Positions 8,306 to 15,223 of a stretch of 21,461 nucleotides of DNA are shown one piece after another; the stretch's first letter is position 1; each line of letters opens with the position of its first letter. The notes under the pieces are model-generated. The model saw only the letters and a program-made list of their open reading frames with translations. It searched no databases and had not been told where the DNA came from. A program made the position numbers and the translations under genes. The DNA comes from JBBKWQ01 sp037969115. Lineage in GTDB: Bacteria; Actinomycetota; Acidimicrobiia; Acidimicrobiales; Ilumatobacteraceae. Location: positions 1 through 21,461 of the forward strand of contig JBBKWQ010000125.1 in assembly GCA_037969115.1 (NCBI GenBank). Direction: 5' to 3'.

Positions 8306-8419
8306 CCAGCGAATCATACGACTGCGGTCGAATCGATCGTGGCTCGTCGCGGGCCCGGTGTCAGTGATGTGCAGGAGCAACACCAGCAGAAGTGGTGGTA
8401 GCACTGTGGTTCGACGTTC
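8306..8419. promoter_or_regulatory. Divergent promoter region between the NarL-type regulator and FtsX-2
   Basis: This 114-bp gap must hold promoters for both outward genes. Imperfect relatives of the GTGCTRGCAC element are visible: GTGCAGGAGC at 8369-8378 (7 of 10, 64 bp from the regulator start) and, on the reverse strand, GTGCTACCAC at 8395-8404 (9 of 10 to GTGCTAGCAC, but only 15 bp from the FtsX-2 start). Neither is convincing alone. No -35/-10 pair was assigned. Confidence 0.35.
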
Positions 8420-10756
8420 ATGAGTGAGCTTGACTGGTGGCCGATGTCTCCGATTCTCTACCGCCTGCGGCAGTCTCTGCGACGGTGGGTGGCGACCGCC
8501 GGCCTGTCATTCGTCGTTGCCGTACTTCTGGGCCTCGTGCTCACGCTCGTAGCGGGCGCACATCGGACTTCCACCGCTCCCGACCGGTACGCAAACGCTT
8601 TCGGTGGGGGATATGACGTTGCGATCGACCAGCCCCATTCCGAACCGACGCCCGAGGTCTTGGCGGCGCTTCCCGGCATCGAGGCGTTGTCGTCGGTCAC
8701 CTTCGTTTTCGGTATTCTGACGCCACGTGGTGCCGACGAGCCGGTCGACGCCCTGGTTTTCGCCGGGGAGAAGGAGGCCGTCGCGGGGACGAACGTGATC
8801 GAAGGTCGACCGCCGGCGGCGGGGAGCGTCGACGAGATCCTCGTGTCGAATTCGTTCCTCGCGCAGACCGGGGCACGCCTCGGGGACTCCTTCGAATTGT
8901 CGTCCCTGACGCAGGAACAGGCCGCAGCGTTCGCCTTCGACACTCCCGACCCGGGTGGGCCGACGACGACGGCAACGGTTGTCGGCGTCTTCGGCGGCGC
9001 GGCCGAACTCCAGGAAGGCTACGTCATCGCGTTGTTCTCCCCGGCGCTGCTCGACCTCGCAGACATCGGTCTCGGCGGCCGATCCAGTGCCGGCACGTTG
9101 GTGCCTGGCACCACCTTCGACGGTCTTCGGGCGCAGATCGACACCTTGCCGAACGCTGCGGACCTCACGATCAGCGCAGTTGACTGGGTGCCCGACTCCG
9201 TGCGCTCTGCCGTGCAGACCCAGGCACAGGGCCTGGCCGTGCTGGCGTTGTTCGCCGGAGTGGCAGCAGTTGCGGTGATCGGTCAGGTTCTCGGTCGTCA
9301 GCACCGACTTTCCGAGGCCGAGCGACTGGCTCTCCGGACGATCGGGATGACACCTCGGCAACTCCTCGCCGACCCACTGAGTCGGGCCGCGGTACCGATC
9401 GTGGCTGGATCGATCGGGTCGACTGTCGCAGCGCTTGCGTACTCAGCGAGGTTCCCGACGGGGTTCGTCAAGCAGATCGAGCCGCAGCCTGGCGTTCGGT
9501 TCGACCCACTCGTCCATGTCGTGGGCCCGTTCTTGCTGGCCTTGTTGCTCCTCGGCTGGGTCGCTGCAGGGTTCGCGATGTCCGACCGACCACGAACGCC
9601 GCTTGCGACGGCACCGTTCGTCGATGGTGTCGCAAGCCGTTTTCGACGTGTCGAGTTCGCCACCGGGGTGCGATTCGCCTTCAGCGGAACCCGTGATCGC
9701 CGTTGGCCCGCATCTTCGTTTGCCGGGTTGATGATCGTGCTCGGTGTGGCCGTCGGAGCACTCACCTTGGGGGCGAACATCACCCGCCTGGTCGACGAGC
9801 CCGCGGAGTGGGGATCGGCGCCGTTCAGTATCGGTTCCGGCGGCGATGACCTTCCCGACAACGTCCGCACGCTGCTCGCGACGGATCCCGACGTGGCGGC
9901 GGTCACTTATTACGGTGCCGTCAGCGCGACCGTCGGCACCGACAGCCTCTTCATCGTCGGCATGCAACCGGCGCGCGGCGACCTCCTCCCGCCGGTGCTG
10001 TCCGGCCGTCTCCCACAGTCCGACGACGAGATCGTGCTCGGCACCGTCGATGCCCGCACGCTCGACCTCGGAATCGGCGATGAGTTCCATGTCTCGACCA
10101 ATGCCGGGGTCGAACGTCTCCGCGTGACCGGGCTGGCAGTGATCCCGAGCGTCAACCAGGGCGATGGCATCGGCGAAGGTGGCGTCGTCACGCTCGGCGG
10201 GCTCCACCGCCTCGACCCCGCCGCGCCCCTGAACATCGCAGGTCTCGAGTTCCGCGAGGGTTCGGTCGTCGAGACCGGAGCCCGCGTCTCGCGCATTGCG
10301 AGGATGGCCATTCACGAGGCACAGCCGACGACGGAGATCGTGAACATCGATCGGATCAGGTCGATTCCGATGCTCGTGGCGGCGGTGCTCGGCGCATTCG
10401 CTCTGCTCAGCCTCACGCACCAACTCATTGTTTCGGCCCGGCAGCGGCGTCGCGACGTGGGGATCCTCAAGGCGCTTGGTGCGGACCGTCGCGGCGTGTC
10501 CAGGGTCGTTCATGTTCAGGCAACGGTGTACACGCTCGCGGTGATCGCGGTCGCGACACCGATCGGTGCAGTCGCCGGACAGTTGGTGTACCGGGTCATC
10601 ACCGACGGCATCGGGGCCAGTGGTGATGCAATTCTGTCGTGGCCGGCGTTGGCGACCGCGATCATCGCTCCGGTGACTCTCGCAAATCTGGTTGCGGTGA
10701 TCCCCGCCCGTCGGGCGCGAAACGTCCGGCCGTCGCTCCATTTGAACCAGGAGTAG
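8420..10756 (+). CDS. FtsX-like ABC transporter permease (FtsX-2)
   Basis: 778 residues. Predicted helices lie near 25-47, 270-291, 322-343, 366-388, 432-454, 648-670, 700-724 and 740-763. This is the eight-helix, duplicated-FtsX layout with two large outer domains (about 48-268 and 455-645). The segment QRRRDVGILKALGADRRGV just after helix 6 is the typical coupling loop to the ATPase, and the C-terminus (IPARRARNVRPSLHLNQE) is the usual family tail. It likely moves hydrophobic molecules or transmits mechanical force using a separate MacB/LolD-type ATPase; the substrate is unknown. The closest ATPase in the window is at 4223, so the pairing is inferred. ATG 8444 is an alternative start eight codons in. 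It is followed 37 bp later by the cyclase/NB-ARC gene and probably shares its transcript. Confidence 0.93.
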   Translation: MSELDWWPMSPILYRLRQSLRRWVATAGLSFVVAVLLGLVLTLVAGAHRTSTAPDRYANAFGGGYDVAIDQPHSEPTPEVLAALPGIEALSSVTFVFGILTPRGADEPVDALVFAGEKEAVAGTNVIEGRPPAAGSVDEILVSNSFLAQTGARLGDSFELSSLTQEQAAAFAFDTPDPGGPTTTATVVGVFGGAAELQEGYVIALFSPALLDLADIGLGGRSSAGTLVPGTTFDGLRAQIDTLPNAADLTISAVDWVPDSVRSAVQTQAQGLAVLALFAGVAAVAVIGQVLGRQHRLSEAERLALRTIGMTPRQLLADPLSRAAVPIVAGSIGSTVAALAYSARFPTGFVKQIEPQPGVRFDPLVHVVGPFLLALLLLGWVAAGFAMSDRPRTPLATAPFVDGVASRFRRVEFATGVRFAFSGTRDRRWPASSFAGLMIVLGVAVGALTLGANITRLVDEPAEWGSAPFSIGSGGDDLPDNVRTLLATDPDVAAVTYYGAVSATVGTDSLFIVGMQPARGDLLPPVLSGRLPQSDDEIVLGTVDARTLDLGIGDEFHVSTNAGVERLRVTGLAVIPSVNQGDGIGEGGVVTLGGLHRLDPAAPLNIAGLEFREGSVVETGARVSRIARMAIHEAQPTTEIVNIDRIRSIPMLVAAVLGAFALLSLTHQLIVSARQRRRDVGILKALGADRRGVSRVVHVQATVYTLAVIAVATPIGAVAGQLVYRVITDGIGASGDAILSWPALATAIIAPVTLANLVAVIPARRARNVRPSLHLNQE

Positions 10757-10793
10757 ACCATCAGCGCCGCAGCGCCGCAGCGCGGACGGTGAA

Positions 10794-13553
10794 ATGACCA
10801 TCGACGAGGAGCTCACGCTCGCAGGCGCGATCGAGCGGCTCCGCCGGCTTGTGGCGAATATCGAAAGGATGCCGTTCGGGGGAACTACGGGGCGGCCTGA
10901 TTTCTCGGTCAAGTACGTTGAGTTCGTGCAGCAGCCTGGTGGCCTCGTCACGTTCGTGTTCACGGACGTGGAGAACTCGACAGAGTTGTGGAACACCGAT
11001 GCCGAGACGATGCGGGCAGCATTGGCGTTGCATGATCAGATTCTCCGCGGGCATTTCCAGAGCCACGACGGATATGTCTTCGCGACTGGTGGCGACGGGT
11101 TCGGTGTTGCCTTCTCGAGCGCGGTGAGTGCGGTGGCTTGTGCCAGGGCGATTCAATCTTCGCTCGCTGCGGCTGACTGGCCCGCCGAGGGGTACGAGCT
11201 TCAGGTTCGCGTCGGTCTCGATGTCGGCGAGGCGCAGCAGAGAGACGGTGACTATTTCGGTCCTGTGGTGAATCGCTGTGCTCGGATCTCGGCCGTGGGG
11301 CACGGGGGGCAGGTCTTGGCGTCGGAGGCCGTGATCGCTGTGGCGGGGGAGGAGGCCACGCCGTTGGGCGTGCATCGCCTGCGCGGGTTCGGGTCGCCGA
11401 CAGCGGTATGGCAGATTGGACCCGGCGACTTCGGCCGCCTTCGGACAGCGAGGAGCGAAGGCAACCTTCCGACACCACCGACGGAGTTCTTGGGTCGTGA
11501 GGGTGAGATCGCCGACCTGTTGGCGATGGTGGGTCGTCATCGGTTGACGACGTTGACCGGGGTCGGCGGTGTGGGCAAGACCCGCCTTGCGATCGAGCTG
11601 TGTCGACGCGTGGGTGAGGATTTCCCCGACGGGATCTTCTTCTTCGACCTGGCCTCGATCGGTGATCCTGACGCGGTGACGGACCTCGTCATGTCGGTGC
11701 TGTCGATCTCGCCGGCGCCCAACACGTCTCCGTCCGAGACGGTGCTGGAGTGGCTCGCCCGTCGCCGGGCGGTCATGCTGTTCGACAACTGCGAGCATGT
11801 GATCGACGCAGCCGCCGATCTCATCGAGCAGGTTCTTGCTCGAACGGAGGCCGTGGTCATCGCGACGTCGAGGGAGGCGTTGCGTCTCAACGGTGAGCAC
11901 ATCTGGCCGGTCCGGACGTTCGAGCACGCCAAGGATCTGTTCATCGAACGAGCGATCGCCTCGCGTCCGGACTTCGACGCCACAGAGATCGAAGCAACCA
12001 TCGACGCCATCTGCGAGCGGCTCGATCGGATCCCTCTCGCCATCGAGCTCGCCGCCGCTCGCTGTCGGGCGATGTCGGTGCACGAGATCAGCGAGCGTCT
12101 GTCGGACAGGTTCCAGCTCCTTCGTGGGGCGGGCCGTGGCGGCACCGAGCGGCATCAGACGATGCAGACCACCATTCGCTGGTCGTATGACTTGTTGAGC
12201 GATGGTGAGCGACAACTCTTCGAGCGGCTGTGCGTCTTTCCAGCCGATTTCGACCGTGCCGCAGCGAGCGCGGTGTGCGTCTCCGACGGGACGGATCCGT
12301 GGCGGACGTCGGACACGCTGGGTGCTCTGGCGGAACAGTCGATGCTCGGCGTCCACGCTGCGGGAAGCGAGACGCGCTACCGGCTGCTCGAGACCTTTCG
12401 ACAGTTCGGTGAGACACTGATCGAACCCGACGTGCTTCGCGACCTACGGAACCGCCACCTGCGCTACTACGTCGAGGTTGCCGCCCAAGCTCAGGCAGGT
12501 TTCGACCGAGCCGACACCCACGAATCGTCGGTCGAGATCTTCACGCGGGAGTGGCCGAACCTTCGGTCAGCCATGCATTGGGCCGTTGCGACGCGAGATG
12601 GTCGCAGCTGTGGTGAGTTCATCGAGCACGTCTTCATGTTTGCCGTTCACGGTCTGATCCATGAGGTGGGTGAATGGGCGACCGACGCACTGGAGGTCGA
12701 ACCGTGCAGCAACGTCGTCAAGATCGCGGCCAGTTGGTTGGCAAGCATGCGCGGCAACTTCGAGCGCGCGATCGAACTCGCCTCGGCGGCGGTGGTGGCC
12801 GACCCAGACGACCCACATGCAATGCTCATGCTGCTCGGGTCTCAGGCTCGGGCGACAGGGATGATCGATCCAGTCTTCGTCGAGAGTGCTCGTTCGCTCG
12901 CGGATCTGGTACGCCGGTTTCCCGGCGTCGGCGAACGCGCCATGTCGGTTGCCCTGGCAGCGAATCTGTTGGCTCTCGGCGATCCGACCCAGAGTGCAGT
13001 CCTCGCGGTCGAGGCCGAGGACCTGCTCCGGTCCGGCGTCGGTATTCGGTTCGAGGCCCAAACGCGGGCGTTTCTCGCACGCACCGCGCAACTCCGGAAC
13101 GACGCCGACTCAGCACGATTCCACAGTGCCCGAGTGCACCAGCTGGCGAACGCGATACCCGACCGATTGTGGGCGGACCAGATGGCCCATCATGTCGAGG
13201 CTGACGTCGCCCTCGCGCACCACGAGGCCGACGCACCGACGATCGCCAGCGCCGCACTCGAAGCGCTTGTCAGCTCGGGGAACTGGTATGACTGCTGGGC
13301 GGTCCTCGAACCCATCGCCGTCTGGTTACACCAATCCGGCGAACCAGGTGCGGCCGCGATCATCGCCGGCTTTTTCGACGAGCACAGAATCGGATGCCGC
13401 GTGCCACAACGCGCCGACCTCTTTGCCTCGCTCGTTGATGACCCAGCCTTGCAACGGCGCGTCGGACTCGGCCGCACGATCGACAAGTCGGAACTTGTGG
13501 ACCAGATACACGCGTTTCTCGAGCACACGTCAACCGGAAGTCCGACTCGCTGA
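10794..13553 (+). CDS. Class III cyclase domain - NB-ARC-type ATPase - TPR-like regulatory protein
   Basis: 919 residues. Residues 50-208 form a class III cyclase-like domain: metal aspartates D58 (FTDVENSTELW) and D101 (GGDGFGVAF), purine-site D153, and transition-state N160 and R164. The lysine expected four residues before D101 is A97, so activity or substrate may be non-canonical. Residues 230-450 are an NB-ARC/AAA-like ATPase: P-loop GVGGVGKT at 256-263, Walker B MLFDN at 328-332, and ATSRE at 357-361. The remaining 450 residues are alpha-helical and TPR-like. There is no C-terminal LuxR helix-turn-helix, unlike many relatives, so the output is not obviously DNA binding. Such proteins are common in actinobacteria as large signal-integrating regulators. 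The gene follows FtsX-2 by 37 bp and may be transcribed with it. Only a weak ribosome-binding site (GGACGG) is seen. Confidence 0.9.
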   Translation: MTIDEELTLAGAIERLRRLVANIERMPFGGTTGRPDFSVKYVEFVQQPGGLVTFVFTDVENSTELWNTDAETMRAALALHDQILRGHFQSHDGYVFATGGDGFGVAFSSAVSAVACARAIQSSLAAADWPAEGYELQVRVGLDVGEAQQRDGDYFGPVVNRCARISAVGHGGQVLASEAVIAVAGEEATPLGVHRLRGFGSPTAVWQIGPGDFGRLRTARSEGNLPTPPTEFLGREGEIADLLAMVGRHRLTTLTGVGGVGKTRLAIELCRRVGEDFPDGIFFFDLASIGDPDAVTDLVMSVLSISPAPNTSPSETVLEWLARRRAVMLFDNCEHVIDAAADLIEQVLARTEAVVIATSREALRLNGEHIWPVRTFEHAKDLFIERAIASRPDFDATEIEATIDAICERLDRIPLAIELAAARCRAMSVHEISERLSDRFQLLRGAGRGGTERHQTMQTTIRWSYDLLSDGERQLFERLCVFPADFDRAAASAVCVSDGTDPWRTSDTLGALAEQSMLGVHAAGSETRYRLLETFRQFGETLIEPDVLRDLRNRHLRYYVEVAAQAQAGFDRADTHESSVEIFTREWPNLRSAMHWAVATRDGRSCGEFIEHVFMFAVHGLIHEVGEWATDALEVEPCSNVVKIAASWLASMRGNFERAIELASAAVVADPDDPHAMLMLLGSQARATGMIDPVFVESARSLADLVRRFPGVGERAMSVALAANLLALGDPTQSAVLAVEAEDLLRSGVGIRFEAQTRAFLARTAQLRNDADSARFHSARVHQLANAIPDRLWADQMAHHVEADVALAHHEADAPTIASAALEALVSSGNWYDCWAVLEPIAVWLHQSGEPGAAAIIAGFFDEHRIGCRVPQRADLFASLVDDPALQRRVGLGRTIDKSELVDQIHAFLEHTSTGSPTR

Positions 13554-13749
13554 GCTATCGGCCATCCGGGCGGACGGACGTACAGGATCGGATCGAGGAC
13601 TCTCGACCAACAGCCGGCATCGCATCGTCGAGGCGACCCACGACGGCGTCGTCGATGACGAGGGAAGCTTTCAGCCGTCTGTGCGAGCGATCGATGCGAC
13701 GCAACGTTCCCGGCAGCCCAGTCGACGGCAGTCTCGACCTGGTGGGCAA
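13554..13749. other. Convergent intergenic region, no recognisable content
   Basis: This 196-bp gap lies between the 3' ends of two converging genes. No strong terminator hairpin with a T-run was seen. A 64-codon reverse frame beginning with TTG fills it but has no recognisable motif and no ribosome-binding site, so it is not called as a gene. Confidence 0.4.
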
Positions 13750-14217
13750 TCAGCGCGCTTCGAGTATCCGAACGAGGTTGTCGAGGACCGCCCCGTAGCC
13801 GGTGCGGCTTCCTTCGATTGGGCCCTGTCCAGCGGTAGAGGTGACTTGGTCGGTGACGACGAGCGTGCAACCGGTCGGGGTGGCGTTGAACTGCCAGGTG
13901 ACGAGTGAGACGGCGAGCAACAGCTTGCTGTCGTCGGCGAGGCGCTCAGTGAACACGATGCTGGAACTGTCGATGTGGTGGTACTCGGTGGTGCCCGCGA
14001 AGTTGGGCTGTTCGCGCGGTCCGCAAAGGAATTGGTCGATTCCGCCCACTCTGAAGTCGGCGGTCTCGTAGATGATCACCTCGTCGTCGGACGGGACACT
14101 CCACGAGACGCGCTGGTCGACGTCTGCGTAGGCATCGAAGACAGCCTCGGGTGGGTGGGTGAAGTTGCGTTCGAGCACGATCGTGTCGTGAGCGACTTCT
14201 GCAGTTGCGGTGGACAT
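13750..14217 (-). CDS. SRPBCC-family protein, AHSA1-like
   Basis: 155 residues, the usual size of a single SRPBCC (START/Bet v1-like) domain. The opening (IVLERNFTHPPEAVFDAYAD) is the typical first strand and helix of AHSA1-like members. The end (GYGAVLDNLVRILEAR) is the long C-terminal helix that closes the ligand pocket. Members bind hydrophobic ligands or act as chaperone helpers; the ligand here is unknown. The gene starts only 3 nt after the stop of the ArsR gene. Its ribosome-binding site (AAGGGAG) lies inside the end of that gene, so the pair is an operon with likely coupled translation. ArsR plus SRPBCC pairs are a common actinobacterial arrangement, in which the repressor controls its own operon. 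Confidence 0.9.
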   Translation of the reverse strand: MSTATAEVAHDTIVLERNFTHPPEAVFDAYADVDQRVSWSVPSDDEVIIYETADFRVGGIDQFLCGPREQPNFAGTTEYHHIDSSSIVFTERLADDSKLLLAVSLVTWQFNATPTGCTLVVTDQVTSTAGQGPIEGSRTGYGAVLDNLVRILEAR

Positions 14218-14220
14218 TGG

Positions 14221-14571
14221 TCATGCTCCCTTGGGGTTCTTCGCGGTGTCGAGGTGGTCGACGAGGCGATCGAGGCGTCCTTGCCACTGGGCGCGACGCT
14301 GCTCGATCCAAACCTGGGCTGTCGCGAGCGCGGCCTGATCGAGTGCGCAGATCCGCTGGCGTCCGACCTTCTCCGTAAGGATGAGGCCGGCCGACTCCAG
14401 GACGCGCAGATGTTGACCGATAGCAGCAAGCGTCACGTCGAATGGCTCAGCAAGCGACGAAACGCTCGCCGGCCCGTGGTCGAGGTGCTCGAGAAGTCGC
14501 CGCCGAGTCGGATCCGCGAGCGCGCTGAACAGCTCGTCCGTCTTCGCCTCGTCAGCTTGATACTGAAGCAC
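14221..14571 (-). CDS. ArsR-family winged-helix transcriptional repressor
   Basis: 116 residues from a GTG start. The winged helix-turn-helix spans about residues 10-80. It has the ArsR hallmark ALADPTRRRLLEHL (17-30), a recognition helix near 48-60 (AAIGQHLRVLESAGLI) and a wing near 65-76. The paired-cysteine metal motif of metal sensors is missing; only C75 is present. It is therefore probably one of the non-metal ArsR proteins that accompany SRPBCC genes. The GTG is supported by a promoter whose -10 ends 7 nt upstream, implying a leaderless mRNA starting at or next to the GTG. That also explains why no ribosome-binding site is seen. The gene lies in the centre of its own candidate operator, which suggests autorepression. 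Confidence 0.92.
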   Translation of the reverse strand: MLQYQADEAKTDELFSALADPTRRRLLEHLDHGPASVSSLAEPFDVTLAAIGQHLRVLESAGLILTEKVGRQRICALDQAALATAQVWIEQRRAQWQGRLDRLVDHLDTAKNPKGA

Positions 14572-14584
14572 AGGCTTCAGTATC
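14559..14584. promoter_or_regulatory. Perfect inverted repeat, candidate ArsR operator 1
   Basis: Arms GATACTGAAGC (14559-14569) and GCTTCAGTATC (14574-14584) are exact reverse complements separated by ACAG. The repeat covers the -10 of the ArsR promoter and its GTG start codon. A bound dimer would block both RNA polymerase and, for a leaderless message, the start site itself. Assignment to the ArsR protein is inferred from position. Confidence 0.75.
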
Positions 14585-14608
14585 GCCCGGCGTGGACGCT
14601 GAAGTCAA
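14579..14608 (-). promoter_or_regulatory. ArsR operon promoter (-35 TTGACT, -10 GATACT)
   Basis: On the reverse strand TTGACT (14608-14603) and GATACT (14584-14579) are separated by 18 bp. The -10 ends 7 bp before the GTG, placing the transcription start at about 14571-14572. Both hexamers lie inside the two inverted repeats. Confidence 0.6.
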
Positions 14609-14616
14609 GGCTTCAG
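14599..14616. promoter_or_regulatory. Second inverted repeat, candidate ArsR operator 2
   Basis: CTGAAGT (14599-14605), spacer CAAG, then GCTTCAG (14610-14616): 7-bp arms with one mismatch. It has the same core and spacing as operator 1, and the centres are 36 bp apart. It covers the -35 of the ArsR promoter. Two copies with matching architecture make a chance palindrome unlikely. Confidence 0.65.
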
Positions 14617-14630
14617 TGTTGGCCGTGGCC

Positions 14631-14867
14631 TCAGTCCTCTGGGAGCGCGGCGAAGTCCTTCTTGGCGGTCCGGTACCAGCGCAGACCGGAGACCGGTCGT
14701 TTCCAACGGCCCTTCATCTCGTCACGGGCTGGGCCGTGGGCGGTGTCGCCTTCGGCGACCATGTCCTTGAGGTGTTGGTCCTGGGCCCGGATGACCTCGT
14801 CGGCGGATTCGCCGTGGAGCACGTGGTCGCACGGTCCGCCGAGTTGCTTGCAGGTCATTGACTTCAT
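14631..14867 (-). CDS. DUF1059 domain small protein
   Basis: 78 residues. The N-terminus MKSMTCKQLGGPCDHVLHGE matches the DUF1059 signature, with cysteines C6 and C13. The rest is a helix (SADEVIRAQDQHLKDMVAEGD) and a basic/aromatic tail ending ALPED. DUF1059 proteins are small cytoplasmic proteins of unknown biochemical role. Several in-frame codons upstream are open, but the family begins at this ATG, and AAGGA lies 10 nt before it. The gene is co-directional with and 59 bp upstream of the ArsR gene, which has its own promoter. It follows the DUF1801-like relic. Confidence 0.85.
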   Translation of the reverse strand: MKSMTCKQLGGPCDHVLHGESADEVIRAQDQHLKDMVAEGDTAHGPARDEMKGRWKRPVSGLRWYRTAKKDFAALPED

Positions 14868-14914
14868 GGTTCTACGTTCCTTGGGTGTGTCGGGTGGGGG
14901 AGACGGTCGATCGC

Positions 14915-15160
14915 TCAGGAGCGGTTGTAAACGACTGCGGACTCGGTCAGTTCCTGGAACGCCGGCCCGTCGAAGTGTCTGCTTCGAAGGTGTCGATGGC
15001 TCGTCGCGTGTTCCGCCGAGGCTCGAGTTGAAGAGCCCGTCGGGATCGGGGACGGATGTGCTTTGGGCGAAGCTGAGTTTAGCCTTGGCCCTCATCGGTC
15101 TCGCCGGTGCAGATGATTTGCCGTTGGGAGTGGCGTGTGCGGGATGGGGATTCAGCATGT
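14915..15160 (-). pseudogene. Frameshifted relic of a DUF1801-like protein
   Basis: Conserved pieces of one small protein can be read in order on the reverse strand, but in changing frames: AHATPNGK (about 15142-15119), IICTGET (about 15117-15097), KLSFAQSTSVPDPDGLFNSSLGG (ending near 15013), NTRRAIDTFEADT (about 15012-14977), then FDGPAFQELTESAVVYNRS with stop TGA at 14915. Joined, these match the DUF1801-type pattern CTGET..KL.FA....DPDGLFN.SL.GNTRRAID. At least three frame changes are needed, so no functional product is expected unless the sequence has indel errors. The upstream limit is uncertain because similarity fades before the DUF885 start. The rest of the 356-bp gap (14868-14914 and 15161-15223) is probably promoter DNA for DUF1059 and DUF885. 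Confidence 0.55.
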
Positions 15161-15223
15161 TCGACGCGTTGGCGACGCTTTGGCTTCGGCGAGCACGTCG
15201 AGTGGGTGTCGTAGTCTTCGTCG

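Noticed and set aside
8306..8404. GTG start at 8404 giving the NarL-type regulator a hydrophobic N-terminal leader
   Set aside because: Response regulators of this family start a few residues before the first receiver strand; the extra 33 residues have no family match and would put a leader peptide on a cytoplasmic protein.
10757..10793. GCGCCGCA repeat in the gap before the cyclase/NB-ARC gene as a possible terminator or operator
   Set aside because: It is a short direct repeat without hairpin symmetry or a T-run, expected by chance at this GC content.
9443..12356. Reverse-strand open frames of 517 and 531 codons opposite FtsX-2 and the cyclase/NB-ARC gene
   Set aside because: They are typical high-GC shadow frames opposite genes with clear motifs, and they cross the FtsX-2/cyclase boundary without any recognisable domain.
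13555..13749. 64-codon reverse frame directly after the SRPBCC stop
   Set aside because: TTG start, no ribosome-binding site, no motif, and composition like other shadow frames.
14868..15158. A single long gene from 15158 to 14631 ending in DUF1059
   Set aside because: The part before ATG 14867 has no DUF1059 similarity and overlaps the frameshifted relic; the family starts at MKSMTCKQLGG.
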